A stretch of 64,000 nt of DNA from Cellulomonas composti (GCF_007990245.1 NZ_BJWG01000006.1:170330-234329); one strand, 5' to 3'; positions 42,585-53,300 are shown, counted from the stretch's first letter. The notes: generated by a model from the sequence alone, not told the origin. Numbers and translations: made by a program.

Positions 42585-45122
42585 TCAGTCGTCGTCGGTG
42601 ATCGTGATCGGTAGTGACGCGATCTGGCTCGCCTTGAGCGTGATCGGCTCCGAGGTCGCGAGCACCGCTCCGTCGACGGTGGTGCGTACCTCGACGATGT
42701 AGTTCTCGGGTGCGTCGACGTCCACGAAGTCGTACGCACCCGACGCGTCGGTGGTCCCGACCAGCACCGGCTGGGCCGCCGTGCCGTACTCCGAGGCGCG
42801 GTACAGCAGCACCGCGAGACCCGCGACGGAACCGCCGCCCGCATGCCTGACGGTGACCTCGATCCCGGCGGGCGCCTCGAGCAGCATCGGGAGGTCGAGC
42901 TGCTGCGCGGCCGTCAGCACGACGATCTTGGAGTTCGCGCGCGTGCCCGACCTGGTGAACGTCACGGTGTAGGTGCCGGGGTCGAGTCCGTCCACGACGT
43001 AGTCGCCCACCGCGACCGAGCCGTTGGCCTCGGACGCCGTGTAGACGACGCGCTGCTGCGAGCCCGAGCTCACGGTCACCTGGACGTTGCCCGCGGGAAC
43101 CGCACCACCGCCCTGGGTGGTCTGGGTGACCCGGCCGGAGATGCTCGCCTGCGCCGCCTTCATCGTGACGTCGACCGTCGTCGACGACGAGGCGCCCGCG
43201 GTCACGTTGCCGAAGGCGTCGACCGACACGGAGACGACCTGCGACTGCAGGTCGGCCCGGGCGAACGTCACGGTGTAGGTGGACGGGACCCGCAGGCCCG
43301 TGACGTCCCACCTTCCGACGGGGTCCGTGGACTGCGTGACGGTCTGCACGGTGAGCGCGCCGTCGCTGACGGTCACGCTCACGCCACCCGCGCCGCCGCC
43401 ACCCTCGAGCCGCGCGTTCCCACCGATCGCGACCTCGTCGCGGCCGAGCACCACGGAGACGCCCGTGAGCGCCTGGCCCTCGCTGAGGGTCAGGTTGAGC
43501 GTCGACGCCGCGTAGCCCTCGGCCGAGACGACGACGGTGTAGGTGCCTGGCGTCGGCAGGCCGCGCAGGACGAACGTGCCCGCCTCGCCCGCCTCGGTGA
43601 CCGTGACAGTCTCGACGACCACCTGGCCGTTGCTCGCGACCACGCTCGCCTCGCCGATCGGACCGTCGAACCCGCTCACCGTCCCCGCGATGGACCCGTC
43701 GCCCTGGAGCAGCGGGAGCCGGACGCCCGTGCGGACCTCGCCCGCCGCGACGTCGACCCGCTGCACGGTGCTCGCGTAGCCCTCCTTGGACACGACGAGG
43801 TCGTACACGGCGGGCGAGGGCAGGTCGGTGAGCTCGAACGTGCCGTCCGACCCGATGGGCGACTGACGGACGATCGCGCCGTCCGTCCCCGCGGTCGAGG
43901 GCGCCTCCCCCGGCTCGGGGGGCACGTTGCCCGCCAGCGGGTCCGCGTCGAGCGGGAGCTGCACCGTGAGCGTCGCACCGCCCACGTCCTCGCCGAGCAC
44001 CGTGCCGGAGATGGTCGCGGGCACGCCGCCGACGAGGATCGTCAGCCCGGAGGCGACCTGTCCGACCTGGACGGTCACCGGCTGTGCGTCCGCCTGCGTG
44101 GGCGCGGCCGGGTACCAGGTCTCGTCGAAACCGGCGCCGCGCACCCGCAGCGTGTAGTCGCCCGCCGGCAGGGCGTCGAGCGTGAACGTGCCGGCGTCGC
44201 TGGTCGAGACCCCGGTCAACGGCTCGGCCGGGTCGGACCCGAACACCTCGACCGCGACCGCGGCGACCGGCACCCCCGTGGAGATGTCCACGACGGTCCC
44301 GGACAACGACGACGTCCCCTTCGCCGCGGCGGCGTCACGCGCCTGCGCGACCTGCAGCGCGAGGTCGCGGTCCGCGGCCGAGCGGTTGACGACCGAGCTC
44401 AGTGCGATCGTGATGACGACCGCGAACACCGTCACGGCGAAGAGCAGCCCGAGCAGCGCCAGCAGCCCGCGGCCGAACCGGGGCTTCTGGACGAACACGC
44501 CCGCCGACGCCGGCGGGGCGTCCGCCGGCGGTGCGCTCGGTCCGTCGAGCCGCAGCTCGAACGGACGCAGCGCCGGGTCGCCGAACCACGGGCGCCGGGC
44601 CTGGGCCGCGAGCGCGAGGGTCGCGCTCTGCCCCGGCGGCAGCGAGAAGGTCGCGGGGCGGAACGTGAACGTCGTCTTCGCCTCGGGGTCCTTCGCCACG
44701 ATGCGGCCGTGCTGGACCGTGTTCCCCTCGTTGTGCACGAGAACCGCGAACGTGCCGGTGGTGCCGGCCGTGACCGTGGGCGGGTCGAGTCTGACCGTCG
44801 CCCGCGGTACGGGCGGCACGTCGAGCACGACCTCCTCGACCGCGACGACCGTCGCGTCGGCCACGTCGCGGATCTGGACGGCGACACGTCGGTCACCCGC
44901 GGGCACGCCTTCCGGCAGCGTGATCGAGACCGCGACCGCGGCCGTCTCGTCGGGGAACAGCCGCAGGTCCGCGGGTTCCACGCTGACCCACGACGGGTCC
45001 GCGCCGAGCACCCGCACCTCGTAGCCCGTGATCAGCGCCGACGTGTTCGTGACGGTCGCGAGCAGGGTGACGGGCGTTCGCGGCGGGGCGACGACGCGCC
45101 TGGGCTCGAGATCGACGCGCAC
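42585..45122 (-). CDS. CIS-associated membrane protein with carboxypeptidase-regulatory-like repeats (845 aa)
   Basis: 845 residues from a GTG placed 1 nt after the upstream stop (minus strand 45126-45124). Two N-terminal beta-sandwich domains (1-215), a membrane helix at about 219-243 (LLALLGLLFAVTVFAVVITI), then six or so carboxypeptidase-regulatory-like domains, each with a strand like GTSSLSGTVVDISTG and an AGDYTLRV-type closing motif. It parallels its neighbours closely in layout, so the three genes look like paralogues of one membrane-rod design. The long hydrophilic C-terminus is predicted outside the cell. Confidence 0.88.
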   Translation of the reverse strand: MRVDLEPRRVVAPPRTPVTLLATVTNTSALITGYEVRVLGADPSWVSVEPADLRLFPDETAAVAVSITLPEGVPAGDRRVAVQIRDVADATVVAVEEVVLDVPPVPRATVRLDPPTVTAGTTGTFAVLVHNEGNTVQHGRIVAKDPEAKTTFTFRPATFSLPPGQSATLALAAQARRPWFGDPALRPFELRLDGPSAPPADAPPASAGVFVQKPRFGRGLLALLGLLFAVTVFAVVITIALSSVVNRSAADRDLALQVAQARDAAAAKGTSSLSGTVVDISTGVPVAAVAVEVFGSDPAEPLTGVSTSDAGTFTLDALPAGDYTLRVRGAGFDETWYPAAPTQADAQPVTVQVGQVASGLTILVGGVPATISGTVLGEDVGGATLTVQLPLDADPLAGNVPPEPGEAPSTAGTDGAIVRQSPIGSDGTFELTDLPSPAVYDLVVSKEGYASTVQRVDVAAGEVRTGVRLPLLQGDGSIAGTVSGFDGPIGEASVVASNGQVVVETVTVTEAGEAGTFVLRGLPTPGTYTVVVSAEGYAASTLNLTLSEGQALTGVSVVLGRDEVAIGGNARLEGGGGAGGVSVTVSDGALTVQTVTQSTDPVGRWDVTGLRVPSTYTVTFARADLQSQVVSVSVDAFGNVTAGASSSTTVDVTMKAAQASISGRVTQTTQGGGAVPAGNVQVTVSSGSQQRVVYTASEANGSVAVGDYVVDGLDPGTYTVTFTRSGTRANSKIVVLTAAQQLDLPMLLEAPAGIEVTVRHAGGGSVAGLAVLLYRASEYGTAAQPVLVGTTDASGAYDFVDVDAPENYIVEVRTTVDGAVLATSEPITLKASQIASLPITITDDD

Positions 45123-45123
45123 G

Positions 45124-47373
45124 TCAGCCCACCACCAGGTCCACGGGTGCGGCCGCGCCACCGGTGACGACGACGATCGACGTCGCGACGACCTTGCCGT
45201 CGAGCGTCACGGTGACGGTCCACGTCCCGGCCGGCAGGTCCGACAGGACGTAGCTGCCGGCGCCACCGGCGCCGTTGCTCGTCGTCGTCGTGCTGCGTGG
45301 CGTGAGGCCGTCCGTGGCGGTGACCGTGGCGCCCACGACCCCGACCGTGTCGAGATCCCCGTCGCCGTCCTCGTCGACCTGCCGGGTCACGCGACCGGAG
45401 ATGCTGCCCGTCGCGGACGCGAGCGTCACGTCGACGTCGGGCGCCGGGCCGTCGGCAGGGATCGTCACGGGCCGCGTGACGGACGCGAAGCCCGGCTTGG
45501 TGAAGGTGAGCGTCACGGACGTCCCCGCCTGCAGCCCGGCCAGCGTGAACGCCCCCACGTCGCCGGTGGTGAGGGTGGTCGTCGAGAGTCCGGCCTGCGC
45601 GCCGCCGAGCGTCACGGTCACGCCACCCAGTCCGGCACCGCTGGCGTCGACCACCTTCCCGCTGACGACTCCCGTGCCACCGACCATCGCGACCGAGACC
45701 CCGCCGCGCGCCTCGCCCGGTCCGAGCGCGACGACGACCGTCTGCGAGCCGAAGCCGTCCTTGGTGAACGTCAGGACGTAGGTCGCGGGGGTCGGGAGGT
45801 TGGGCAGGACGAACGTGCCGACCTGCCCGACCGTGGGCGTGCCGACCTCGACGGTCTTGCCGTCGATCGTCGTCGAGACCTTCACCCCGCCGAGCGGGGT
45901 CGAGCCGTCGGTGACGGTGCCGGTGATGGAACCGGTGCCCGCGCCGAGCCGGACGTCGAGCGCGAAGCGCTCCTGCCCGCCGAGCACGCGCTCGGTCGAG
46001 GTCGTCGGCTGGTACCCCTCCGCCGCGAACGTGAGCTCGTACGTGCCCGGGGCGGGCAGCCCCGCGAACGTGTACGCACCGGACGCGTCGGCGGTCGCCG
46101 ACCACTCCTGCGTCGGGTCGGCGCCGTTCCACGTCGGCCGGGCCGTCACCTGGATCTCGGTGGCGTCCTGCGGGTCCGCGGTCTGCACGTTCCCCGAGAG
46201 CGTGGCTGCGTGCCCGCGGACGACGAGGTCGGCGCCGTCGGTGATCTCGCGCCCCACGGCCTCGACCGTCCCCGCACTCGCCTCGCTCACGGCGGCGGGG
46301 TACCAGGCCTCGTCGTAGCCGCTCGCCTGCACGCGCAGCAGGTACGAGCCCGGGAACAGGCCCGACATCGTGTACGAGCCGTCGGCCTGCGTGGCCGCCG
46401 ACGCGACGGGGACGAGCTCGTCGTCGCTGTTGTACCGCAGCGCGACGACCGTCAGCCGGCCGACCCCCTCGCCGTCGTTCTCGCCCAGCACGACCCCCGT
46501 GACGGTCCCGCCCACACCCGCCGGCAGCGGTCCCTCCTTGGCGAGGGCGCCTGCGGGGGCGCCACTCGCGTCGGTCGCCTCGGTACCCGCCTCCGGGCTG
46601 TCCGACGCCGCGAAGAAAGACGCCGGCGCGACCTTGGTGAACGGATCCGTGCCGAGCACCTGGCGCATGCCGAGCAGGAAGGCGAGCGCCCAGAGCGTGA
46701 GGATCGCCAGCAGCACGAGCGCGGTGATGAGCCCGCGGCTGAACGTCGAGCGCTGCCGCAGCACCACACCGACCGATCCCTCGGTCTCCTCGTGCAGCGC
46801 GGTCACCGTGACCGGGCGGTCCCGGTCCGAGCCGAGGAGCTGACGCGGACCCTTCACCAGCAGCGTGGCGGCGACGGTGGAGCCCGGCGCGAGCGACAGC
46901 GTCGCGGGGACCAGCGTGGTGCGGACGGTGCGGTCCGTGTCGGTGGCGCGCAGCGCGATGTCGAGCGGCACGTTGCCGTCGTTGCGCACCTCGATGGCGA
47001 AGTCCGCCCGGCCCCGGGTGCGCACCACGGACGGCGTCGCGTCCAGCCGCACGTGCGGCCGGGGCGGCACGACGAGCTCGACGTCGTGGAAGGCCTCCCG
47101 CCCACCCGGTGCCTGGCCCGACACGACGAGCGTCATGGGGTAGGTGCCGGCCGGGAACGAGTCCGGCAGCGCGAGGGTCAGCGTGAGCGCGCCCGACGCG
47201 TCCGGGAACAGCGCGAGCGCGGGGGGCTCGGTCCGCACGTTCGCCTCGGGGACGCCGAGCGCGCGCACCGAGAGCGACTCGATGACCTCGGAGGTGTTGA
47301 CCACCTCGAGGGGGACGACGCCCGTCCCGCCGGGTGCGACGTCGAGCCGCTCGACGGTGCTGCTGACCCTCAT
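45124..47373 (-). CDS. CIS-associated membrane protein with carboxypeptidase-regulatory-like repeats (749 aa)
   Basis: 749 residues; the ATG overlaps the stop of the Pvc16-like gene (ATGA). It has two N-terminal beta-sandwich domains (1-208; VPLEVVNTSEVIESLSVRAL, VEVRNDGNVPLDIALR), a membrane helix at about 214-236 (LITALVLLAILTLWALAFLL), and five or so carboxypeptidase-regulatory-like domains, for example GVGGTVTGVVLGENDGEG and PGSYLLRVQASGYDEAWYPA. Coupling to the Pvc16-like protein suggests its cytoplasmic domains may contact the particle. Confidence 0.88.
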   Translation of the reverse strand: MRVSSTVERLDVAPGGTGVVPLEVVNTSEVIESLSVRALGVPEANVRTEPPALALFPDASGALTLTLALPDSFPAGTYPMTLVVSGQAPGGREAFHDVELVVPPRPHVRLDATPSVVRTRGRADFAIEVRNDGNVPLDIALRATDTDRTVRTTLVPATLSLAPGSTVAATLLVKGPRQLLGSDRDRPVTVTALHEETEGSVGVVLRQRSTFSRGLITALVLLAILTLWALAFLLGMRQVLGTDPFTKVAPASFFAASDSPEAGTEATDASGAPAGALAKEGPLPAGVGGTVTGVVLGENDGEGVGRLTVVALRYNSDDELVPVASAATQADGSYTMSGLFPGSYLLRVQASGYDEAWYPAAVSEASAGTVEAVGREITDGADLVVRGHAATLSGNVQTADPQDATEIQVTARPTWNGADPTQEWSATADASGAYTFAGLPAPGTYELTFAAEGYQPTTSTERVLGGQERFALDVRLGAGTGSITGTVTDGSTPLGGVKVSTTIDGKTVEVGTPTVGQVGTFVLPNLPTPATYVLTFTKDGFGSQTVVVALGPGEARGGVSVAMVGGTGVVSGKVVDASGAGLGGVTVTLGGAQAGLSTTTLTTGDVGAFTLAGLQAGTSVTLTFTKPGFASVTRPVTIPADGPAPDVDVTLASATGSISGRVTRQVDEDGDGDLDTVGVVGATVTATDGLTPRSTTTTSNGAGGAGSYVLSDLPAGTWTVTVTLDGKVVATSIVVVTGGAAAPVDLVVG

Positions 47374-47939
47374 CCCCGGACGCTCTCCAGCGGGTCGCGC
47401 AGCTGCGTCGTGACGGGCTCGATCGCGGCGACGGGCGGCGCCAGGGGCTCGAAGTCGTAGGCGTCCGCCGCGACCGTGGCCGTGAGCGTGAACGACGCCT
47501 TCAGGGTGCCGCCGAGCCCGCTCCACAGCTCGCGGGGACGGTTGAGCTCGTCGGTCGCGATCGCGAGCTGCACGGTCGACGACGGCGGCCGCTGCAGGTA
47601 CTCGGTGGGGAGCACCTGCTGGGCGACGAGCCGGGTCATGACGTCGCCGAGCAGGCTGTGCTCGTCGCGCGGCGAACCGGCCCAGGCGCTCACCAGGTAG
47701 TGCAGCTGCACCATCGGCAGCGGTCGTCGGCGCTCACCGTTGCCCCGCACCTCCGCGGGACGCGGCGGCTGCGGGCTCCGCGCCACCTGGTACAGGTAGA
47801 GGTTCACCGTCAGGCGGTTGACCTGGGCCGACCACGTGCTCGACGGCGGGTCGAACGAGATGTCGCCCTGGTCCTCGGGCAGCGGGAGCGTCGCGCGCAG
47901 GAGTCGCTCGAGCCCGTCGTCGATCGCGGGGATCAGCAC
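47370..47939 (-). CDS. DUF4255 / Pvc16-type sheath-terminator protein
   Basis: 189 residues from a GTG with GGAGG ribosome-binding site. The N-terminus LIPAIDDGLERLLRATLPLP, then FDPPSSTWSAQVNRLTVNLYLYQV and LVSAWAGSPRDEHSLLGDVM, are the DUF4255 (Pvc16 N-terminal) signature. In PVC and Afp this protein caps the tail distal end and controls length. It is the first gene of the minus-strand operon, driven from the shared promoter element. Confidence 0.93.
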   Translation of the reverse strand: MLIPAIDDGLERLLRATLPLPEDQGDISFDPPSSTWSAQVNRLTVNLYLYQVARSPQPPRPAEVRGNGERRRPLPMVQLHYLVSAWAGSPRDEHSLLGDVMTRLVAQQVLPTEYLQRPPSSTVQLAIATDELNRPRELWSGLGGTLKASFTLTATVAADAYDFEPLAPPVAAIEPVTTQLRDPLESVRG

Positions 47940-48070
47940 CGGCGGCCTCCTCCCGCAGTCGTGGCGTGCAGCGCGGCACGGGTGCCCGAGCGGACTGCAC
48001 GCTCACGGCATGCGTTCGCGCAGGACGCCCGCGCACGCGAGCAGATGCCCGGCACAGCCAGGACACCTGA

Positions 48071-48115
48071 CGCTAGGTCGGCCGCTCGAGCACGGGCATC
48101 GGTAATCGCTACCGA
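48071..48115 (-). promoter_or_regulatory. CIS-locus shared promoter element, copy 2 (Pvc16 operon)
   Basis: Read on the minus strand, CGGTAGCGATTACCGATGCC (48115-48096) precedes a -10-like TAGCGT (48076-48071) by 19 bp, the same geometry as copy 1. Here the element also forms the inverted repeat CGGTA-N5-TACCG. It lies about 130 nt before the Pvc16 start and also just upstream of the divergent ATPase gene, which it could influence. Confidence 0.75.
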
Positions 48116-48207
48116 AGTTCGGCCGCGACGGGCTCCGGGTGGCGGCCCGGGTTCCCCGCCGCGGCCGCGACCGGCATGATCAGGCCCGACCGACGAAGGG
48201 GACCGGG

Positions 48208-50145
48208 ATGCCGACCACCGCGCAGCGGGTACGGACCGCGTTCGACGACGCGCTCGCGCGCCGCGAGGCGCTGCCGTCCTGGGCGCCCGCGGCGACGGCG
48301 CGAGCCGCCCGCGACGCATGGTTCGCCGACGCGGACGCGTTCGGTGCCGCCGAGGCCGCGCTCGACGAGGTGGCCGGGCTGTTCGGTCTCGGCCCGGCGG
48401 AGGCCGCGCTCGTCGGCGTCGCGCACGTCGTCGAGCAGCACCCGTCGGCGCACGTGCTGGTGGGGGTGCTCGCGGGCGACGAGGGAGCGGCACGGCCCAC
48501 CGTCGCGCTCGCGTTCGAGATCGCCGGGCTCTCGCTCGCCGACCCGGTGGCGCGAGCGCGGCTGGGTGAGGGTGCGCGGCTCGTGCGCTCGGGCCTCCTC
48601 GTCGTCGACGGCGACGGACCGCTGCCCGCCCGCCGGCTCCGGTTGCACGAACGCGCGGCGATGCGGCTGCTCGGCGAGGCCGGACCGCTGGCCCCGGCGC
48701 TCGACCGGCTCGTGCTTCCCGCGTCCCCCGCCGACGTGCCCGGGACCGCCGCAGTCGCCGCCGCCCTGCGCGCGGGTGAGCCGCTGGTCTGGGTCCACTC
48801 CCCGCTCGGGACGGTCGGGACCGCGATGGCGGTGGCGGCGTGCCAGGAGCTCGACGTGGACGTGCTCGTCGCGGACCTCGAGCGGCAGCCCAGCACGCCC
48901 GGCGTCCTGCCGGACCCGCTCGTCGTGCGCGGCGTGCTGCGCGACCTCGTGCTGGAGGCCGGGCTGCAGGGCGCGGTGCTGGTGCTCGGCGGGGCCCACC
49001 TCGCCGGACCCCTCGTCCAGGAGCTGGACCGCGCGGTCGTCCCGGTCGTCGCGGTCGGCCGCACGGCGTGGGACGCGCACTGGGCGGCCGAGCTCCCGGC
49101 CACCGTCGCCGCGGGCCGGCTGACGAGCGGTGACCGCAGCGCGCTGTGGGACGCCCGGCTGGGCGCGGGGGTGGTCGGCCGGGACGTCACGGCGCTGAGG
49201 CTGTCCCCCGAACAGGTCGCCGTCGTCGCACGCCGCGCCCTCGCGGACGCCGAGCTCGCGGACGAGGACACCCCGTCCGGGCCGACCCTGCGCGCGGCCG
49301 CACGGCGGCTGTCGGCCGGTGGCTCCGCGGGGGCGCGCGCATCGGCCGGTACCGGCAGCGGCGCATCGCTCGACGACCTCGTCCTGCCCGCACGCACGCG
49401 GCTCGAGGTCGAGCGGTTGGTCGGCTGGGTGCGGGACCGTGACGACGTGCTCGCGCTGGGCGACCTGCACGGCAAGGGCGGCAAGGGCACGGGCATCTCG
49501 GCGCTGTTCTCCGGCAGCCCCGGCACGGGCAAGACCCTCGCCGCGCACGTCGTCGCCGACTCGCTTGGTGCGGACCTGTTCCAGGTGGACCTGTCGGCCG
49601 TCGTCGACAAGTACATCGGTGAGACGGAGAAGAACCTCGAGCGCGTCTTCGGCCAGGCCGAGTCGCTCGGTGCGGTGCTGTTCTTCGACGAGGCGGACTC
49701 GCTGTTCGGCTCGCGCTCCGCGGTGAACGACGCGCGCGACCGGTACGCCAACCAGGAGGTCTCCTACCTGCTGCAGCGGATGGAGGCGTCCGAGGGTGTG
49801 ACGATCCTCGCGACGAACCTGCGCGGCAACCTCGACCCCGCCTTCGCCCGGCGTCTGCACTTCATGGTGCACTTCCCGGATCCCGACGAGGAGACGCGGA
49901 CGCGCCTGTGGCGCCACCACCTCGGCCAGCTCCCCCGCACCGACCCGGACGACCCCGTGGACGTCGACCTGCTGGCGGCCTGCCTGGAGCTCGCGGGCGG
50001 CGACATCCGCAACATCGTCCTCGCCGCAGCGTACGACGCGGTCGCGCAGCGCAAGGACGTCGGCATGAACGAGGTGCGCGCGGCGGCGAACCGCGAGATG
50101 GCGAAGCTCGGCCGACGGGTCGGCGACACCCGCTGGACCGTCTGA
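48208..50145 (+). CDS. AAA+ ATPase (Afp15/Pvc15 type)
   Basis: 645 residues from the ATG at 48208 after a GAAGGGGAC ribosome-binding site. The N-terminal 380 residues are a helical and winged-helix region with a degenerate P-loop-like VHSPLGTVGTAM. The C-terminal ATPase has Walker A GSPGTGKT (about 454-461), KYIGETEKNLERVF, Walker B LFFDEADSLF, sensor 1 ATN and the arginine finger FARRL. Every CIS of the PVC type encodes such an ATPase; it is thought to assist particle assembly or disassembly in the cytoplasm. The gene is divergent from the Pvc16 operon. Confidence 0.92.
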   Translation: MPTTAQRVRTAFDDALARREALPSWAPAATARAARDAWFADADAFGAAEAALDEVAGLFGLGPAEAALVGVAHVVEQHPSAHVLVGVLAGDEGAARPTVALAFEIAGLSLADPVARARLGEGARLVRSGLLVVDGDGPLPARRLRLHERAAMRLLGEAGPLAPALDRLVLPASPADVPGTAAVAAALRAGEPLVWVHSPLGTVGTAMAVAACQELDVDVLVADLERQPSTPGVLPDPLVVRGVLRDLVLEAGLQGAVLVLGGAHLAGPLVQELDRAVVPVVAVGRTAWDAHWAAELPATVAAGRLTSGDRSALWDARLGAGVVGRDVTALRLSPEQVAVVARRALADAELADEDTPSGPTLRAAARRLSAGGSAGARASAGTGSGASLDDLVLPARTRLEVERLVGWVRDRDDVLALGDLHGKGGKGTGISALFSGSPGTGKTLAAHVVADSLGADLFQVDLSAVVDKYIGETEKNLERVFGQAESLGAVLFFDEADSLFGSRSAVNDARDRYANQEVSYLLQRMEASEGVTILATNLRGNLDPAFARRLHFMVHFPDPDEETRTRLWRHHLGQLPRTDPDDPVDVDLLAACLELAGGDIRNIVLAAAYDAVAQRKDVGMNEVRAAANREMAKLGRRVGDTRWTV

Positions 50146-50161
50146 GCCCCGCCCTCGGGGC
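50146..50161 (+). terminator. Short hairpin directly after the ATPase stop
   Basis: GCCCCG (50146-50151) and CGGGGC (50156-50161) with a 4-nt loop start immediately after the TGA, and precede the promoter of the next unit. No T-tract follows. Confidence 0.4.
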
Positions 50162-50219
50162 GTGGAACGGCCGACGGGCACGGCGAGGCACCCGAACGGG
50201 TGATGAGGGCCGCTGATCT

Positions 50220-50264
50220 GCGTAGCGATTGCCGATGCCCCGCGGCCGCGGACCGGGTCAGGCT
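50220..50264 (+). promoter_or_regulatory. CIS-locus shared promoter element, copy 3 (DUF4157 operon)
   Basis: GCGTAGCGATTGCCGATGCC (50220-50239) differs from copy 1 at one base, and a -10-like CAGGCT (50259-50264) lies 19 bp downstream. The coding start at 50339 is about 75 nt further. Confidence 0.75.
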
Positions 50265-50338
50265 GCACCTGGGCGGTGCCGTGCCCGGCCGTCCACGTGT
50301 CCATGTCCGTCCGCCCCGACGGCATCCCGGGAGACCTC

Positions 50339-53300
50339 ATGAGCCCGCACCACGCGCGCGTCCCCGTCGCTGCAGCGCCCGCCGGCGCAGAGCAGGCCAC
50401 GTCGCCGGCTCCGGCACCGGTCGAGACCGCGCCCGCGCCCGCGCCCCTGTCCGGCCTCACTGTGGGCCGCGCCGACGACCCGGCCGAGCACGCCGCCGAC
50501 GCCATGGCGGACGCCGCGCTCTCCCGGCTGCGCGCCTCGGAGCCCGGCGGCGAGGCGGACTCCCACCGGCACGACCCGGGCTGCGGTCACCTGCGCCGCT
50601 CCCCCGGTCCCGCCGCCTCCGGCGCGACGATCGGGCTCGCGGGCGGTTCGCTCGACGACGGTGCGAGCGCGAGCATCGAGTCCGCGCGTGGCGGCGGCGC
50701 GGCGCTGCCGACGCAGGTGCGCCGACGCATGGAGACCGCGTTCGGCACCGGGCTCGGCCACGTGCGCGTGCACGACGGCCCGCAGGCGGCCGCGCTGAGC
50801 AGCTCGATGTCCGCGCAGGCGTTCACCACGGGCTCCGACATCTTCTTCGGTGCCGGCATCTACACGCCGGACTCCCCCGACGGCGACCGGGTGCTCGCGC
50901 ACGAGATCGCGCACGTCGTGACCGAGGGCTCCCCCGGCGTGCGCCGGTTCCTGGGCTTCGGCAAGAAGAAGACCCCCGCGGAGAAGGCCGCCAAGGAGGC
51001 CAAGAAGGCCAAGGAGGCCGAGGACGCCCGCAAGGTCAAGGAGAGCCACAAGACGCAGGCGCGCGAGGAGTCGAACCTCAAGGAGTCGCGCAAGCAGGGC
51101 GTCGCCGGCCGCGAGGAGATGGCCCGCGACCTCGCGCTCGAGGACGAGAACCTGCCCGCTGGGGACCCGAACGCCCCGACCGGCACGTTCACGAAGAACA
51201 CGCAGGGCTCCGGCGCCGCGATGGTCTCGCTCTACCAGCTCATGGACCAGGCCAAGGCACGCGAGGAGGAGGTCTTCGCCGAGCTGTGCAAGAAGGGCGT
51301 CGGCACCTCCGACGCGAAGCGCGCCGAGATGGCCTACCACCAGGTCTTCTTCGACGAGTTCCCCGCGCTCACCTCGGTCCGGCCGCCGCGCGAGACCGAG
51401 GCGGAGCGCCTCGTCGCCCAGGTCCGCCAGGTGCGCTCCGGCGCCGAGGCGGGCGAGCGGGCGACCGCCGAGGACAAGGCCACGGTCAAGGACCGGATGC
51501 TGCCCAAGGCCGTCGAGGTCGTCTACGACCGGATGGCGACCAAGGCCGCCGAGCTGCTCAAGGCCGACCCCGAGCTGGGCGAGGTGCTGGCCCAGGACGC
51601 CGCCCGCAAGGCCGTGCTGCCGTCGGTCGAGGCCAAGACGCAGGGGCTCATGCCCAAGGCCGACGGCCCGCTCGACCAGGCGGGCTGGGAGGCCGCGGGC
51701 GATCGGCTCGCCGCCCGCACCCGGCAGGCGGCGCGGGACCAGGCGGCGGTCGAGGCCAACCTCATGCTGCTCGACCCGTCGCAGCGGGGCGGCGCCACGC
51801 CGTCCACGCCCGGCGAGAAGTCGGGCCTCGAGTCGGCCCAGGAGACGATGGGCGACGTCCAGAAGTACACCGGCTGGGCCTCCAAGGGCGTCAACACGGT
51901 GGTCGGCGGCGGCCTCAAGCAGGGCGGCAAGGACAAGGACAAGGCGCTCAAGGACCAGGCGCAGGCGCAGGGCAAGCTCACGGGCGACGCCGACCCCACG
52001 GGCGTGCTGCCCAAGCAGGTCGACGTCCTCGGGCTCAACGACACGGTGGTCAGCGGCAAGAAGGCGCACATCCAGCTCGGCAGGAATCAGCGCGACTGGA
52101 ACGACAAGAAGGAGGCGCCGAAGTCCGACGAGACCAAGGCCGCCACGGGCATCGCGTCGGTCACGAGCGTCATCAAGAGCCTGATGGGCGCGGTCGACAA
52201 CGCGATGGCGATGGCCGGCTCGATCAAGTCGTCGTGGGAGACCAAGGACCCGTACGAGGGCCTGAAGGCCGCCAAGGCCGGCTCCTCGGCGCTCAGCGGG
52301 CTCGTCGACGCGGCGAAGTCCACCGCGAACCTCGCCAAGACGATCGACTCGGGCGTCTCCGACGGCGTGAAGTCCGTGATTCCCGGCCTCGACATCGCGA
52401 CGAGCGCGCTCGCGATGGTGCGTGGTGTGACCGACGTCGCCACCACGGGTATGCGGCAGCGCGAGACGGACCTGTCGATGTTCGACGCGCGCGTCAACAC
52501 CACCGACAAGGTCAACGTCATGGTGTATCCGCTGATGAAGGTCTCGCAGGTCTACACCAAGCAGCTCGAGCAGAACTGCTGGACCCTCGGCACCGCGGTG
52601 ATGAACTTCAGCCTGTCGGTCGCACAGGTGGCGTCGGCCGGCGGCTTCGGCATCCCGGCGGCGATGAAGGCCGCGACCGCGACCCTGGACAAGCTGCACG
52701 ACCTCGGTCACTACATCGCCGACAAGGTGCTCGCGTCGATGGCCAAGAAGGCCGAGAAGGAGTCCTCCGTGCAGCACCTCGAGGGTGCCGCCGAGAACGA
52801 GCTCAAGAAGCACCCGAAGATGGCGGTCGACGGCATCGTCGTGAAGGCGGCCCAGGGAGACCCGACCGCGCTCGCCTTCCTCGCGAACTACCGGATCGAC
52901 GGCAAGCCGATCACCAAGGACTACGTCTCGCGGATCAAGCCCCGACCGGTGACGAAGTTCGACCCGAGCAGCCCGGGCGGCAGCGGCGACGACAGCGACG
53001 ACAAGCTCCTCGTGCGGATCCGCGAGACCGTGTTCGCCTCCCTCGGGACCGACGAGGACCCGCAGAGCGTCTACGACGACCTGAAGTCGCAGATCGGCAA
53101 GGTCTCCGGCCCCGCCGGCGGCCTGATGGACTCGTGGAACGAGGCGGGCGAGGTGCGCGACAAGCGCAACAACCTGGCCAAGGACGGCAAGCTCGGCGAG
53201 AACACCAAGTCCGACCGCGGCTTCTTCTGGCGCCTGCGGATGACGCTCTCGAGCGAGAAGCGGCAGAAGCTGAAGAACCGCACGGAGGCGTACGAGGGCG

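Noticed and set aside
37474..42702. Plus-strand frame of 1742 codons opposite the giant membrane protein
   Set aside because: Its product is an Arg/Asp/Val-rich string with no domain sense, an antisense shadow of a GC-rich gene; the minus-strand frame has clear repeats, a membrane helix and a good ribosome-binding site.
50189..50202. Short palindrome CACCCGAACGGGTG upstream of the DUF4157 promoter as a shared operator
   Set aside because: It does not recur upstream of the other units that share the promoter element, so no link to the regulon can be claimed.
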